Assembly (NCBI RefSeq): GCF_028875915.1
Contig: NZ_JAPEHW010000020.1
Location: forward strand, 1 to 52,004
Direction: 5' to 3'
From: Pseudoalteromonas sp. G4
GTDB lineage: Bacteria; Pseudomonadota; Gammaproteobacteria; Enterobacterales; Alteromonadaceae
DNA length: 52,004 nucleotides
A program made the translations under genes and the position numbers. Shown here in pieces: positions 36,946 to 47,000 of this stretch. Under the pieces are notes generated by a model. The model was not told the origin of the DNA. It saw only the letters and a list, made by a program, of their open reading frames with translations, and did not search any database. Position 1 is the first letter of the stretch. Each line of letters begins with the position of its first letter.

Positions 36946-38112
36946 TTACTGTAATGCTTTTTCAGCAAACAAATGCTTGATGGGTTTTGCTGCATCGACC
37001 AAGTTTAGCCCAATGCCGCGAATTAGTTTTTTAATTGGGTTACTGCCTTCAAATAACTCTTTTAACCCTTGCATCATCGCAATATGCGTTTGTGCATCGG
37101 CTTTTCGCGCCATTTCGTATTGACGAAGTGATTTCGCATCCGCAAAACTGCTGCCCGTTTCATCGGCAATCAGCTCTAATAGCTTCGCCACATCTTTTAA
37201 GCCTAAGTTCATGCCAAGGCCAGCAAGCGGATGAATAGTGTGTGCAGCATCGCCCATTAAAATTACACGATTTTCTACCCACTTTCGCGCATATCGCATT
37301 TTAAGTGGGAAGCTTAAACGCTGACTTTTCACAGCGCATAAACCGAGTTCACTATCAAACGCTGCGGTTAGTGCTTTATTAAATTCAGCTTCTTCCATTG
37401 CTAGCAGTTGTTTTGCTTGCTCTGGTGAAGTTGACCACACAATTGAATGAGTATTTGGCTCTGGTAATGGTAAAAATGCTAATGGCCCTGTTGGTAAAAA
37501 TACCTGACGCGCCGTATTTGCATGAGCAGCTTGGCTTTTAATCGTCGCCACTACCGCATGATGGTCGTAATCCCAAAAAGTAATCGGCATTTTAAATTGG
37601 CTGCGAATCGCCGAATTTGCTCCATCACAGGCAATCAAAAGCTCCGCCATAACCGGCTCACCCGATGCCAGTGTTACCAGCACTTGTTGATCTGTTTGGT
37701 GAATACTGCTGTAAGGTGTTTCAAATAGCAGCTCAAGATTGCTGTTTTTTTCACACTCATTAATCAGTGCTTGACGAATAACTTCGTTCTCAACAATATG
37801 GCCAAGCTCTGTTAAATCTAGGTCGTTACTGGAAAAATGAATGCGTCCAGTTGAGTCTTTATCACGTACATCCATGTCACTGTAAGGCGCTAACCTTTGT
37901 GCCTGAATGCCTTGCCAAATACCTAAGTCTTCAAACAATGCTTGGCTTGCTTTGCTAATTGCACTAACACGCAAGCCAAATTCATCACTATTGACGTTTG
38001 CAGGTTTTCCCGCATCAATTAACAAAACTTTTTTACCAAGATTAGCTAAACCTAATGCCGCACTTAAACCGATACAGCCACCGCCAACAACAATCGCTTG
38101 AACTTGTTTCAC
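36946..38112 (-). CDS. ubiI: Ubiquinone biosynthesis FAD-dependent hydroxylase UbiI
   Basis: Class A flavoprotein monooxygenase that adds the C5 hydroxyl in ubiquinone synthesis. It has 388 residues from GTG at 38112. The N-terminal FAD fold is IVVGGGCIGLSAALGL. The mid FAD motif IACDGANSAIR and the C-terminal GDAAHTIHPLAGLGMNLGLKDV (read in parts) complete the family set. The start GTG shares its G with the ubiH stop TAG, implying coupling. A further GTG at 38166 would add 18 residues inside ubiH and is rejected. UbiI rather than UbiF is chosen from the pepP-ubiH-ubiI order. Confidence 0.92.
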   Translation of the reverse strand: MKQVQAIVVGGGCIGLSAALGLANLGKKVLLIDAGKPANVNSDEFGLRVSAISKASQALFEDLGIWQGIQAQRLAPYSDMDVRDKDSTGRIHFSSNDLDLTELGHIVENEVIRQALINECEKNSNLELLFETPYSSIHQTDQQVLVTLASGEPVMAELLIACDGANSAIRSQFKMPITFWDYDHHAVVATIKSQAAHANTARQVFLPTGPLAFLPLPEPNTHSIVWSTSPEQAKQLLAMEEAEFNKALTAAFDSELGLCAVKSQRLSFPLKMRYARKWVENRVILMGDAAHTIHPLAGLGMNLGLKDVAKLLELIADETGSSFADAKSLRQYEMARKADAQTHIAMMQGLKELFEGSNPIKKLIRGIGLNLVDAAKPIKHLFAEKALQ

Positions 38113-39284
38113 TAGCCTACATTCCCCATTAATTGTTTTGCCAATGGCGCTTTTAAACGTTTGCACTTTGCCATAGCGGTTAACACAATGCTGCGCGTTA
38201 ATGCAAATGCGCGATTGTCGTTAGAAAACCCTCTAACAAGGGCATCAGTTAACCATAACACGGTATCAACATCTTGATTTCGCTCAACTTGGTAGCGATT
38301 AAGCAAACTAACATCACCAATATCGTTTTGCTCAGCGGTGGCTTCGGTAATTAACTTCTCAAGTAAGATTACATCACGTAAACCAAGGTTAAAGCCCTGC
38401 CCAGCAATTGGGTGAACTAAATGAGCTGCATTGCCTAAAATGGCAACGCGATGATGCATTAAACGCTCAGGCTTACCCACTTTTAATGGATAAGCAGCAC
38501 GCATACCGACTTTAGTAAATATGCCCGCACGATAACCAAACGACGCTTGTAACTGGGCAACAAAATCAGCATTAGATAAGCCCAGAAGTGCTTCTTGCTG
38601 CTCCAGTTTTACACACCACACCAATGAAAAGCGGTTTTTGGTCATAGGTAATAGAGCCATTGGACCCGTTTCAGTAAAACGCTCAAACGCTTTATTGTGA
38701 TGGCCATCAGCTACTTCAATATTGGCTATAAGCGCTACTTGATCGTAATCATCTGTGTGAGTATGAATATGCAGCGGTGCTAATGTTTTGGAATGAGCAC
38801 CATCAGCTACTAACATTAGTTTTGCTGACAGCTGCTCACCAGATTCGAGCGTTAAATCTATACGCTCAGCTTTTTGTTGGTAAGTACTTACCTTATCCGG
38901 ACAAAACAGTGTTATGCCCTCTGCCACCATTTTTTTATGTAATTGTTGACCCCATGGCCTTACTTCAACAACATAGCCAAGCGCAGGTTCGCTGTAATCA
39001 TCACTGTGAATTTGGGTCTTGCCAAAGTGACCGCGGTCTGAAACCAGTACTTCCTTTATCGCAGCAGTAAAATCATTATTTGCATCAAGCAAACCAAGTG
39101 AAAATAAATATTTAAACGATTCACTGGCTAACGCAATACTGCGGTCATCAAAGCTTGGTTGACCTTCATCTGTGGCAGCAAATGCTTCTATCACGGCCAC
39201 ATTAAGCGATGAATTTCGTAACTTAACAGCAAGGGCAGCACATGCCCCTGTTAAACCACCACCTACAATTACAATATCGAACAT
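38112..39284 (-). CDS. ubiH: 2-octaprenyl-6-methoxyphenyl hydroxylase UbiH
   Basis: FAD monooxygenase for the C1 hydroxylation of the ubiquinone ring. Its 390 residues match E. coli (392). FAD motifs: IVIVGGGLTGACAALAV at the N-terminus, LMLVADGAHS near 160 and LGNAAHLVHPIAGQGFNLGL near 285. RSIALASESFKYL also matches the family. It lies third in ygfB-pepP-ubiH-ubiI, 17 nt after pepP and overlapping ubiI by one base. Confidence 0.95.
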   Translation of the reverse strand: MFDIVIVGGGLTGACAALAVKLRNSSLNVAVIEAFAATDEGQPSFDDRSIALASESFKYLFSLGLLDANNDFTAAIKEVLVSDRGHFGKTQIHSDDYSEPALGYVVEVRPWGQQLHKKMVAEGITLFCPDKVSTYQQKAERIDLTLESGEQLSAKLMLVADGAHSKTLAPLHIHTHTDDYDQVALIANIEVADGHHNKAFERFTETGPMALLPMTKNRFSLVWCVKLEQQEALLGLSNADFVAQLQASFGYRAGIFTKVGMRAAYPLKVGKPERLMHHRVAILGNAAHLVHPIAGQGFNLGLRDVILLEKLITEATAEQNDIGDVSLLNRYQVERNQDVDTVLWLTDALVRGFSNDNRAFALTRSIVLTAMAKCKRLKAPLAKQLMGNVG

Positions 39285-39301
39285 TGTTTTAATACCTGAA
39301 A

Positions 39302-40621
39302 TTAGTTTGCCATTAGCGCTTCTATTTCATTCACTGCTTTTGGTACACCTGCAGTTAAATTGCGGTGACCTTGCTCTGTGACAACAACATCGTCTTCAAT
39401 ACGAATACCAATGCCACGGTATTTTTCAGGTGCATCGCTATCTTTTGCGATATATAAACCAGGCTCAATAGTCAGTACCATACCAGATGCAAATGGACGG
39501 TCTTTATCATCTAATTTATATTCGCCTACATCGTGTACATCAAGTCCTAACCAGTGACCTAAACCATGCATGTAGTAATCTTTGTATTTTTCATCCGCAA
39601 TCAGGCTTTCAACATCACCCGTTAAAATGCCTAAATCAACTAAGCCTTCGGTTAGAATACGCACGACAACATCTGCCGTTTGTTTTAAGGTATTGCCCGG
39701 TTTAACCATCTCAAGCGCGGCAAGTTGTGCTTTTAATACCAGCTCATAAACTTCGCGCTGGGCCTCACTAAACTTACCGTTAATTGGAAACGTGCGGGTG
39801 ATATCTGCAGCATAGCCATTTAACTCGCAGCCAGAATCAATCAATACTAAATCGCCATCGTTTAACACATCGCTATTTTCGGTGTAATGCAAAATATTGG
39901 CATTATCGCCGCCGCCAACAATTGTGCCGTATGCTGGGTGACGCGCACCTGCCATTGCATAATGGTGATGAATTTCAGCTTCTAATTGATATTCGGTAGC
40001 CCCTGCTTTGGCAAATTTCATTGCTCGAATATGCCCTTCAGCACTTATTTCGCCAGCTTTTGCCATAATCGCAAGTTCAGCATCCGATTTAAATAAACGC
40101 ATTTCATGTAATGTGTTGCGAATATCTTTAATTACAGTAGGCGCCTTCCAGCCACGCTTTGGTGCACCGCGCAATTTGCTTAAAAGCGCCCAAACTTTGT
40201 CGTCGAACTCTTTGTAAGTGCCTTGTGCGTAGTAAAGCGTTTGCTTACCTGACACTAACTCTACTAGGCTGTCGTCAAGCTCTGCTAGAGTAAACGCGCT
40301 GTCAAAGCCAAAATCTTGTTGTGCTTTTTCTGCGCCAATGCGACGACCACACCAAATCTCTGCAAGCTTATCTTTTTCACGGCAAAACAATTGTGATTCT
40401 GTTGATTCGCCTTTAACTAAAACCAATACCGCATCAGGCTCTGGAAATTGGGTTAAATAGAAAAAGTCACTGTCTTGTCGGAACGCAAATTCGGTATCGC
40501 GACTACGTGTTACTTCAACAGCTGCAGGAATTATCGCAACCGAATTAGCTTCCATTGCTTCTAATAATTTAGCGCGACGCGCTTTTACTTCTTCAACAGA
40601 AATTGAAAGTGAGTGTGTCAT
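39302..40621 (-). CDS. pepP: Xaa-Pro aminopeptidase PepP
   Basis: Mn-dependent M24B peptidase removing an N-terminal residue before proline; cytoplasmic. Its 439 residues match E. coli (441). Metal ligands appear in order: Asp in VLIDSGCELNGYAADITRTF (two Asp), His in HGLGHWLGLDVHD, Glu in LTIEPGLYI and Glu in GIRIEDDVVVT. The N-terminal creatinase-like domain has the EFAFRQDSDFFYLTQFPEPD signature. It lies 15 nt after ygfB and 17 nt before ubiH, an operon order conserved with E. coli. Confidence 0.97.
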   Translation of the reverse strand: MTHSLSISVEEVKARRAKLLEAMEANSVAIIPAAVEVTRSRDTEFAFRQDSDFFYLTQFPEPDAVLVLVKGESTESQLFCREKDKLAEIWCGRRIGAEKAQQDFGFDSAFTLAELDDSLVELVSGKQTLYYAQGTYKEFDDKVWALLSKLRGAPKRGWKAPTVIKDIRNTLHEMRLFKSDAELAIMAKAGEISAEGHIRAMKFAKAGATEYQLEAEIHHHYAMAGARHPAYGTIVGGGDNANILHYTENSDVLNDGDLVLIDSGCELNGYAADITRTFPINGKFSEAQREVYELVLKAQLAALEMVKPGNTLKQTADVVVRILTEGLVDLGILTGDVESLIADEKYKDYYMHGLGHWLGLDVHDVGEYKLDDKDRPFASGMVLTIEPGLYIAKDSDAPEKYRGIGIRIEDDVVVTEQGHRNLTAGVPKAVNEIEALMAN

Positions 40622-40636
40622 GATAAATCCTACTGC

Positions 40637-41197
40637 TTAATGAATGGTGGTATTAATTGCGGCGTTTTGTTGTACTGACTTGCCAAGCTCAGCAAAACAT
40701 AAATGTACTGAAATGCGCACATACTCAACTACTTCATGAAATGCTTGTTTGTCTTCTTCCGTTTCATCAAATGTAGTATCCATTTGATTTATTTCTGTGA
40801 AATCGTGAATTACTTCTTTTACTTCATTAGATAGTTTGCCATAGTCTTTTTGCTTAAGGCCAAAGCCTAATAAAAAGCCCGACACCCAAGAAACTAGCGC
40901 GTTTGCTCTGTCGTGAAGTGACTCGTCTTCATCTGGAAGGTATAACTCAAATTGCAGTTCGCAATTATCTAAAGTGCTGCGAATTTGGCTATAAAAACCA
41001 ACTAACAACGTTTTTAGTTCGCCTGAAAATGCAATACAGTCATTAAACACATCGCTTAAAATCGTTAGGTATTCTTTGTCTTCAATATCAATACCGCATG
41101 CGAGTAAACCGGTAATTACACCATGCACTTCGCTAGGCATAATAAATAATTCATTCTCTTCGAGAGTAACTTGAGTTGCTTGATAATCTTGTGACAT
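40637..41197 (-). CDS. ygfB: YgfB family (UPF0149) protein
   Basis: A 186-residue soluble helical UPF0149 protein. PSEVHGVITGLLACG at the N-terminus, LVSWVSGFLLGFGL near 105-118 and an acidic, His-containing C-terminal half are family hallmarks. The P. aeruginosa homologue has been linked to control of the AlpA antiterminator and resistance genes; no such target is visible here. It is the first gene of the ygfB-pepP-ubiH-ubiI operon and diverges from the 6S RNA gene. Confidence 0.94.
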   Translation of the reverse strand: MSQDYQATQVTLEENELFIMPSEVHGVITGLLACGIDIEDKEYLTILSDVFNDCIAFSGELKTLLVGFYSQIRSTLDNCELQFELYLPDEDESLHDRANALVSWVSGFLLGFGLKQKDYGKLSNEVKEVIHDFTEINQMDTTFDETEEDKQAFHEVVEYVRISVHLCFAELGKSVQQNAAINTTIH

Positions 41198-41362
41198 AAC
41201 GCGCTATTTAAATTGCTGTAGTTCAGTGATAATGCTAACACTGACGCCCTATTCACGCCATTGTTTTAGCCTAAACTGTTTAAAACAAAAACAATTTGAA
41301 TACTTTTACTGCACTTGATCAAACAATCACAGATTTTAACTAGTTATCTTGGCAATATTTCT

Positions 41363-41368
41363 TATAAT
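41363..41368 (+). promoter_or_regulatory. -10 box of the 6S RNA promoter
   Basis: A perfect TATAAT sits 5-6 nt before the inferred 6S RNA 5' end. I see no good -35 box at 16-18 nt, so the upstream element is uncertain. Confidence 0.6.
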
Positions 41369-41372
41369 AAAG

Positions 41373-41557
41373 ATGTTCCCTCGAGTGTTGGAGAAAGGTT
41401 ACGTCCCTGAGCCGATAAACTTTTCTTAGGAACTCAGTTCAGATTGCTATTGCGCATGCTCGGCATGTACCGAGAAGCCTACGGTAACTAACTGCGCTCC
41501 GCCTTGAGCCTTAGGGTTCAAGGGCTGACACCTGATACCGCACTTTTGGGAACACCT
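41373..41557 (+). ncRNA. ssrS: 6S RNA (SsrS)
   Basis: Regulator that mimics an open promoter and sequesters sigma70 RNA polymerase in stationary phase. The segments CGTCCCTGAGCCGATAA, GCATGCTCGGCATGTACCGAG and AAGCCT, and CCTTGAGCC with GGTTCAAGGGCT match the conserved gammaproteobacterial 6S core. Terminal arms TGTTCCC (41374-41380) and GGGAACA (41548-41554) close the long hairpin. The exact ends are inferred from those arms and the TATAAT upstream. The neighbours zapA and fau seen in E. coli are not next to it here. Confidence 0.93.
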
Positions 41558-41702
41558 GCTTTCTACTTCCAATATCACCTCAATCACCTTTTGCTAATTT
41601 TTTGAATATTAGTCTAATTACCGACTTTTTAGTGATTCTGTTTGTTATTGCTAAATGTTAGAGTTAATACTCAACATCAATGCAAAATTAACAACAATAA
41701 CA

Positions 41703-44700
41703 ATGAACTACATTAATACTCTATTTTTAGTATTTACAGCCTTTACCTTAGTAGGCTGTGGCGGTGGTGACAGCGCAGAAGAAAATACTAATATCATTTT
41801 TAATTCCGCTCCGACCTTATCTGGAGAGCCAGCAAATGCATATGTAGGTGCAGCCTTTGAATTTGCGCCTCAACTTGAAGATAAAGATAACGATCCTATT
41901 AGCTTAAGCGCAAAAAATTTACCTAATTGGTTAACCCTTAGTAACAACATACTACAGGGCACTCCAAGTGAAGCTGACTTAGGCAGTGTCACCTTTGATC
42001 TTATTGTTTCTGATGGCAAAGCATCATCAACTTATACATTCAGTTTACAGGTCATTAATGCACAAGAAACCAATACAGCACCAAGTATTTCAGGGCAAAT
42101 TCCAACGGCATATGTTGGCGTAGACTTTAGTTTTTCACCTTCAGTCATTGATAAAGAGAATGATGTTTTAAGTTTTGCCATTGAGAATGCACCTAGATGG
42201 ACTGATTTTGATATTACAAATGCGCATCTTAGCGGCACACCCACACAGCAGGATTTAGGCACATATCAAAATATCACTATTTCAGTAAACGATGGAATAA
42301 ATGAGGTTGAGTTTAATTTTGACATTACTGTGAAAGAAGGTTCAACAGTCAATACCCCACCGCAGATCCAAGTCATAAATCAAACAGCGGTAATTAATAC
42401 AGAGTTTACTTACACACCCAATATAACTGATGCGCAAAATGATGTGCTTGCTATGGCAATTAACAATGCACCAGCATGGCTAAACTTTAATACAAATACC
42501 GGAGAAGTTAGTGGAACACCAACGATTGAACATGTTGGACTTCATTCAAATATAAAAATAACTGTCTCTGATGGTGAATACAGTAATAACGGAATTTTCG
42601 ACATTACAGTAGTCAATCCTAACGCAAATAACACAGCGCCGGTTATCATTGGCACACCAACAAAAGCTTATGTTAATAAAGCTTACAGTTATTCATTTGA
42701 AATTAGTGATAAGGAAAATGATCCGCTTTCTTATCAAATTGAAAACTTACCAAATTGGCTTAGTTTTAATGAAGAAGGCTCAACACTGAGCGGTACGCCT
42801 GCAAATGAAAATATTGGCTTACATAACAACATAAAACTTACAGTAAGTGATAGTAAGTTAGAGACTGTTCATACATTTTCAGTATCAGTTGTTGAGAATG
42901 AGCCCGTTAATAACCCTCCTGTAATATCGGGCATACCAACTGATGCTGAAGAAAATAAACCTTATTCATTTATTCCAACTGCCAATGATGCGGATGGCGA
43001 CACCTTACGTTTTAGTGCTAAAAACCTACCAAGCTGGGCAAGTTTTAATACTATTAATGGTGAAATATCTGGCACTCCAAGCACTAACGATATCGGCACC
43101 TTTGAAAACATCGAAATCACTGTTAGCGATGCGCAAGCTTCTTCAAGCATCACGGTAAGCATTACTGTAAATCAAGCGCCTGTTATAAATAATCCCCCTG
43201 TAATATCTGGCACACCAGATGATGCTGAAGAAAATAAACCTTATTCATTTATTCCAACTGCTAGCGATGCGGATGGTGACACCTTACGTTTTAGTGCTAC
43301 AAACCTACCAAGCTGGGCAAGTTTTAATACTATTAATGGTGAAATATCTGGCACACCAACCGCTAACGATATCGGCACCTATGAAAACATCGAAATCACT
43401 GTTAGCGATACGCAAGCTTCTGCTAGCATCACGGTGAGCATTACTGTAAATCAAGCACCTGTTATAAATAATCCTCCGGTAATATCGGGCACCCCAGCAA
43501 ATGCTGAAGAAAATAAACCTTACTCATTTATTCCCACAGCTAGCGATGCGGATGGCGATACCTTACGCTTTAGTGCTAAAAATCTGCCTAGCTGGGCAAG
43601 TTTTAATACTATTAATGGTGAAATAACTGGCACACCAACCGCTAACGATATCGGCACCTTTGAAAACATCGAAATCACTGTTAGCGATGCGCAAGCTTCT
43701 TCTAGTCTCACGGTGAGCATTACTGTAAATAAAGCGCCAATTACAAATACCCCACCTGAAATCTCAGGTACGCCGAAAAATGCTATTGTCGGCATTGCAT
43801 ATGAGTTTTTACCAACGGTTAAAGATAATGACGGTGACAAGCTGACTTTTTCAACATCTAACTTACCGGCTTGGCTTAACCTTGATGCAAATACAGGTAA
43901 GTTATCAGGCACAGCTAAAAATGAGCATGTAGGTACGTTTGAAAACATTATTTTGGCAGTAAGTGATGGCAAGGCCGAAAACTCTCTAACCTTCTCTGTA
44001 ACTGTAGATGCGGCTAATAACTTACCCGTTTTAGTTACATCGCAAGCTTCAGCTCGCGCGGATGAAAGCTTTAGTTTACAGCTTCAAGTAAAAGATGACG
44101 ACAATGACAGTGTAGAAATAACACCTAATAATTTACCTAACTGGCTTAGTTTTAACACCAGTACTTTGGTGTTATCAGGAACACCTAAAGACGACAGCGT
44201 TGGCAATCAAACACTTGAATTTAACCTGTCTGATGGTAAAGAGAGCAATTCACAATCACTTATTTTAACAACCGAGAAAAGTTGGCTTACCATTGCCATT
44301 GAAACCGGCAATGCATTGGTTGTAAAAGAAAGCGACACCATTTTAAACGCTGCAATAAACGAATTATCGTCACATAAAGCACGATTTAACGATATAAAAT
44401 CACAACTCTTTAAGAAAAATAGCCAAGGCGATGTATTAGATGCTATTGACTGGGATCCAACCCATGATGCGGCTATTTTACAAGGTCAATATCCGTTTAA
44501 CGATACTGTACTTTATACCACCAGCTCTAACCAATCTGGCGGACCAGATAGAGTATTACCAATCGCAATAGCAGGTAGTAAAACGCCAACATCAGGAAGA
44601 TACATCGCTTACGGTGGCAATCCATTTAGAAACGCCGTAAACGATCAAATGATCAAGTTTATGACAAACACCTTTGATTGGCTGACTCAAACTAACACAA

Positions 44701-46904
44701 CCACTAAAGGCCAATTTAATGTGGTGCTTAGTCAGTTAGATGAAAGTTATTGGTTCAGAGACCGCAGTTTAACGCGCGCGTGGTTTGATAATAACTACAG
44801 TAATGTTTCTTACAACCAAGCAGGTGATTGCGATGGCACTAAACTGGCTCAGTGTATTGCTGCTAAGCCCGATTTGATTATCATTTCTCGCAGGGTGCGT
44901 GATGGTGATGACAAACAAGCAATTTTAGATGCGGTTAGCTCGGCACTTGAACAAGATATCCCTGTAATATACATACAGTACGATGGTGGCATTGGTGAAC
45001 ACGGCCGCAAACTGTTGCAGTTACTTAATATCAGCCATAAAAATGATAATTACTGGTGGAAACTCTATTTAGACGACTTTAACCCAAGTACTGTATTTAA
45101 TACGCTGCCAAACGATATGCAGGCGATAAACACTTTGTTAAACAACTTCAAAACAGGCGTGTTTAATGTCGACTTATCTAACTGCGAAACACGCAGCTGC
45201 CCTGATAATTCGAATACTTATAACGAGTTTTTTGCTGGCGCCGATGTTGTTAAAGCCATGTTTAATGGGTTTGATAGTGAAAAACGCAATATTTTCAAAA
45301 GTGCTGACTATCGCTTAAACAAGTTGCTGATTTTACTTGCCGACCACTATCGTCAAACGGTGAGCTTTCCTATGGATAAAATAGCGACAGATACCGTTTC
45401 ATTCTTTAAATCCTTGTACGCCGATTATGCTGTTTATAATGTGCGTGATATTAATCCTATTCAGCCTGATATGGGTAACTTTAGCCGTTCGGATTTCAGC
45501 CATATAACACCTGAACACGCTGCAATTTCTTTAACAGCAAAACCTTATTTCCGCTCAGCGGGAGTTTATGCCATCCCAGGGCAATCATTTACGGTAACGC
45601 GCACTGATAGCCAAGCAGTTTCAACCCATATTTTTATCAATACGCTGCGAACAGGTGCAACCCACATATTTAATGAAAACAAATATAATCGCCCTTATTT
45701 ATTACAAACACAAAGAATCGAAGTAAAACCAAATGAGTCGGTAACGCTTACATCAAGCTACGGCGGGCCAATTCAAATTGCATTTGATAAAAAAGACGTA
45801 GAGGTAAGTTTTAGCTTTACTCATATTGGTCGTCACCCTCATTGGCGCAACAAAGATGATGACGCTATATTTGCCGAGCGTATGGCAAGTGGTGATTATG
45901 ACTGGGCAGAAATTGCTACTCCTGGCTTTGAAGTACATTCAAAACTCACAAAATTAGAAGCATCGCTAGCGGGCAGTATTTGGCCTGTAGCATCCGACTT
46001 TGCCAATGCAACATCACGCTACACTCATAACTTAGTACATGTATTAGCTGGCTTTAAAGGACCTGGAATTGATGTAGAACCAGAAATACACGACTTTGTA
46101 ACCGCTCGCGGGCTCGATGTAGATACTATTGATATTGTAAAGCATATGAATGCCGACCAACCAACTTGTGGCTGGGGCTGTAGCGGAAATCCTTATGATG
46201 CTGGCTGGAACTTCAGCCCTACAGGTCATGGCGACTTACATGAGCTTGGCCATGGTATTGAGCGCAGCAGCATGCGTTTTGAAGGCTATGGTGGCCACTC
46301 AAATACCAACTTCTATTCATACTTCAGTAAGTCAATTTATGAAGACGACACAGGGGAATCAGCAAGTTGTCAAAGTTTACCGTTTGAAACACTGTTTAAT
46401 ACACTTCAGCAAAGTAAACTTGAGGCAGATCCAATTGCTTACATGCAAGCGAATTTAACTAAAGGCTGGTCTGAACATCACGCAATTTATTTACAACTGA
46501 TGATGGCGGCACAGGCTGAAAACACAATTAACAACGGTTGGTTCCTCTACCCTCGTTTGCATATTTGGGAACGTGAGTTTTATCGTGCAGATGATTCAGA
46601 TAGCACATGGGCAGCCAAAAAGAGTGGCCTTGGTTTTTCCAATTATTCGCGTGAAGCAGTATCTACTATTTCGCGTAACGATTGGCTTTATATTTCGCTT
46701 AGTAATATAACCCAGTTAGATTTAACCACTTGGTTCACCATGTACGGTTTCACAGTATCAGACACTGCTAAAACGCAAGTAAAGTCAAATGGCTTTAAAG
46801 AGCTTGCTGAGGTGTTTTATACCAGCACGGGTACTGGCTATTGCACAAGCTTAACGCAGTCGTCATTGCCTATAGATGGCAAACAAGTTTGGCCGCATAA
46901 CTAA
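41703..46904 (+). CDS. Large Ig-repeat lipoprotein metalloprotease, ImpA (M88/M60-like) type
   Basis: A 1733-residue surface lipoprotein from ATG at 41703. A signal peptide ends in the lipobox LVGC followed by GGG. About nine Ig-like units (putative Ig/cadherin-like, each with PxISGTP, NLPxWLxF, LSGTP and IxVSDG) span about residues 30-860. Three of them are nearly identical. A domain of about 865-1200 (LDAIDWDPTHDAAILQG, PVIYIQYDGGIGEHG) precedes the protease domain with HELGH at 1513-1517 and Glu 10 residues on. ImpA-type proteases cut glycosylated or mucin-like proteins; the substrate here is unknown. It follows 6S RNA and converges on a TonB receptor. The upstream 16 residues of the frame are not needed. 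Confidence 0.82.
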   Translation: MNYINTLFLVFTAFTLVGCGGGDSAEENTNIIFNSAPTLSGEPANAYVGAAFEFAPQLEDKDNDPISLSAKNLPNWLTLSNNILQGTPSEADLGSVTFDLIVSDGKASSTYTFSLQVINAQETNTAPSISGQIPTAYVGVDFSFSPSVIDKENDVLSFAIENAPRWTDFDITNAHLSGTPTQQDLGTYQNITISVNDGINEVEFNFDITVKEGSTVNTPPQIQVINQTAVINTEFTYTPNITDAQNDVLAMAINNAPAWLNFNTNTGEVSGTPTIEHVGLHSNIKITVSDGEYSNNGIFDITVVNPNANNTAPVIIGTPTKAYVNKAYSYSFEISDKENDPLSYQIENLPNWLSFNEEGSTLSGTPANENIGLHNNIKLTVSDSKLETVHTFSVSVVENEPVNNPPVISGIPTDAEENKPYSFIPTANDADGDTLRFSAKNLPSWASFNTINGEISGTPSTNDIGTFENIEITVSDAQASSSITVSITVNQAPVINNPPVISGTPDDAEENKPYSFIPTASDADGDTLRFSATNLPSWASFNTINGEISGTPTANDIGTYENIEITVSDTQASASITVSITVNQAPVINNPPVISGTPANAEENKPYSFIPTASDADGDTLRFSAKNLPSWASFNTINGEITGTPTANDIGTFENIEITVSDAQASSSLTVSITVNKAPITNTPPEISGTPKNAIVGIAYEFLPTVKDNDGDKLTFSTSNLPAWLNLDANTGKLSGTAKNEHVGTFENIILAVSDGKAENSLTFSVTVDAANNLPVLVTSQASARADESFSLQLQVKDDDNDSVEITPNNLPNWLSFNTSTLVLSGTPKDDSVGNQTLEFNLSDGKESNSQSLILTTEKSWLTIAIETGNALVVKESDTILNAAINELSSHKARFNDIKSQLFKKNSQGDVLDAIDWDPTHDAAILQGQYPFNDTVLYTTSSNQSGGPDRVLPIAIAGSKTPTSGRYIAYGGNPFRNAVNDQMIKFMTNTFDWLTQTNTTTKGQFNVVLSQLDESYWFRDRSLTRAWFDNNYSNVSYNQAGDCDGTKLAQCIAAKPDLIIISRRVRDGDDKQAILDAVSSALEQDIPVIYIQYDGGIGEHGRKLLQLLNISHKNDNYWWKLYLDDFNPSTVFNTLPNDMQAINTLLNNFKTGVFNVDLSNCETRSCPDNSNTYNEFFAGADVVKAMFNGFDSEKRNIFKSADYRLNKLLILLADHYRQTVSFPMDKIATDTVSFFKSLYADYAVYNVRDINPIQPDMGNFSRSDFSHITPEHAAISLTAKPYFRSAGVYAIPGQSFTVTRTDSQAVSTHIFINTLRTGATHIFNENKYNRPYLLQTQRIEVKPNESVTLTSSYGGPIQIAFDKKDVEVSFSFTHIGRHPHWRNKDDDAIFAERMASGDYDWAEIATPGFEVHSKLTKLEASLAGSIWPVASDFANATSRYTHNLVHVLAGFKGPGIDVEPEIHDFVTARGLDVDTIDIVKHMNADQPTCGWGCSGNPYDAGWNFSPTGHGDLHELGHGIERSSMRFEGYGGHSNTNFYSYFSKSIYEDDTGESASCQSLPFETLFNTLQQSKLEADPIAYMQANLTKGWSEHHAIYLQLMMAAQAENTINNGWFLYPRLHIWEREFYRADDSDSTWAAKKSGLGFSNYSREAVSTISRNDWLYISLSNITQLDLTTWFTMYGFTVSDTAKTQVKSNGFKELAEVFYTSTGTGYCTSLTQSSLPIDGKQVWPHN
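42909..43745 (+). repeat. Three near-identical 279-bp Ig-domain repeats
   Basis: The units 42909-43187, 43188-43466 and 43467-43745 have an exact 279-bp (93-codon) period. They begin NNPPVISG, share AEENKPYSFIPTA and NLPSWASFNTINGEI, and differ at only scattered bases. The flanking Ig units are clearly more diverged. Confidence 0.95.
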
Positions 46905-46925
46905 CCTCCACGTGTAATATAAAAA

Positions 46926-46956
46926 CAAAAAAAGCCCAGTTAAATAACTGGGCTTT
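46926..46956. terminator. Terminator between the ImpA-like gene and the TonB receptor gene
   Basis: AAAGCCCAGTT-AAAT-AACTGGGCTTT (46931-46956) with a long A-run on the left. It is a strong intrinsic terminator for the leftward TonB receptor gene and a weaker one (TTTGCTT) for the rightward protease gene. Confidence 0.9.
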
Positions 46957-47000
46957 GCTTAACTTACTCAGGGAAATCGTAAGTTTTAACTCGGTTTAAC

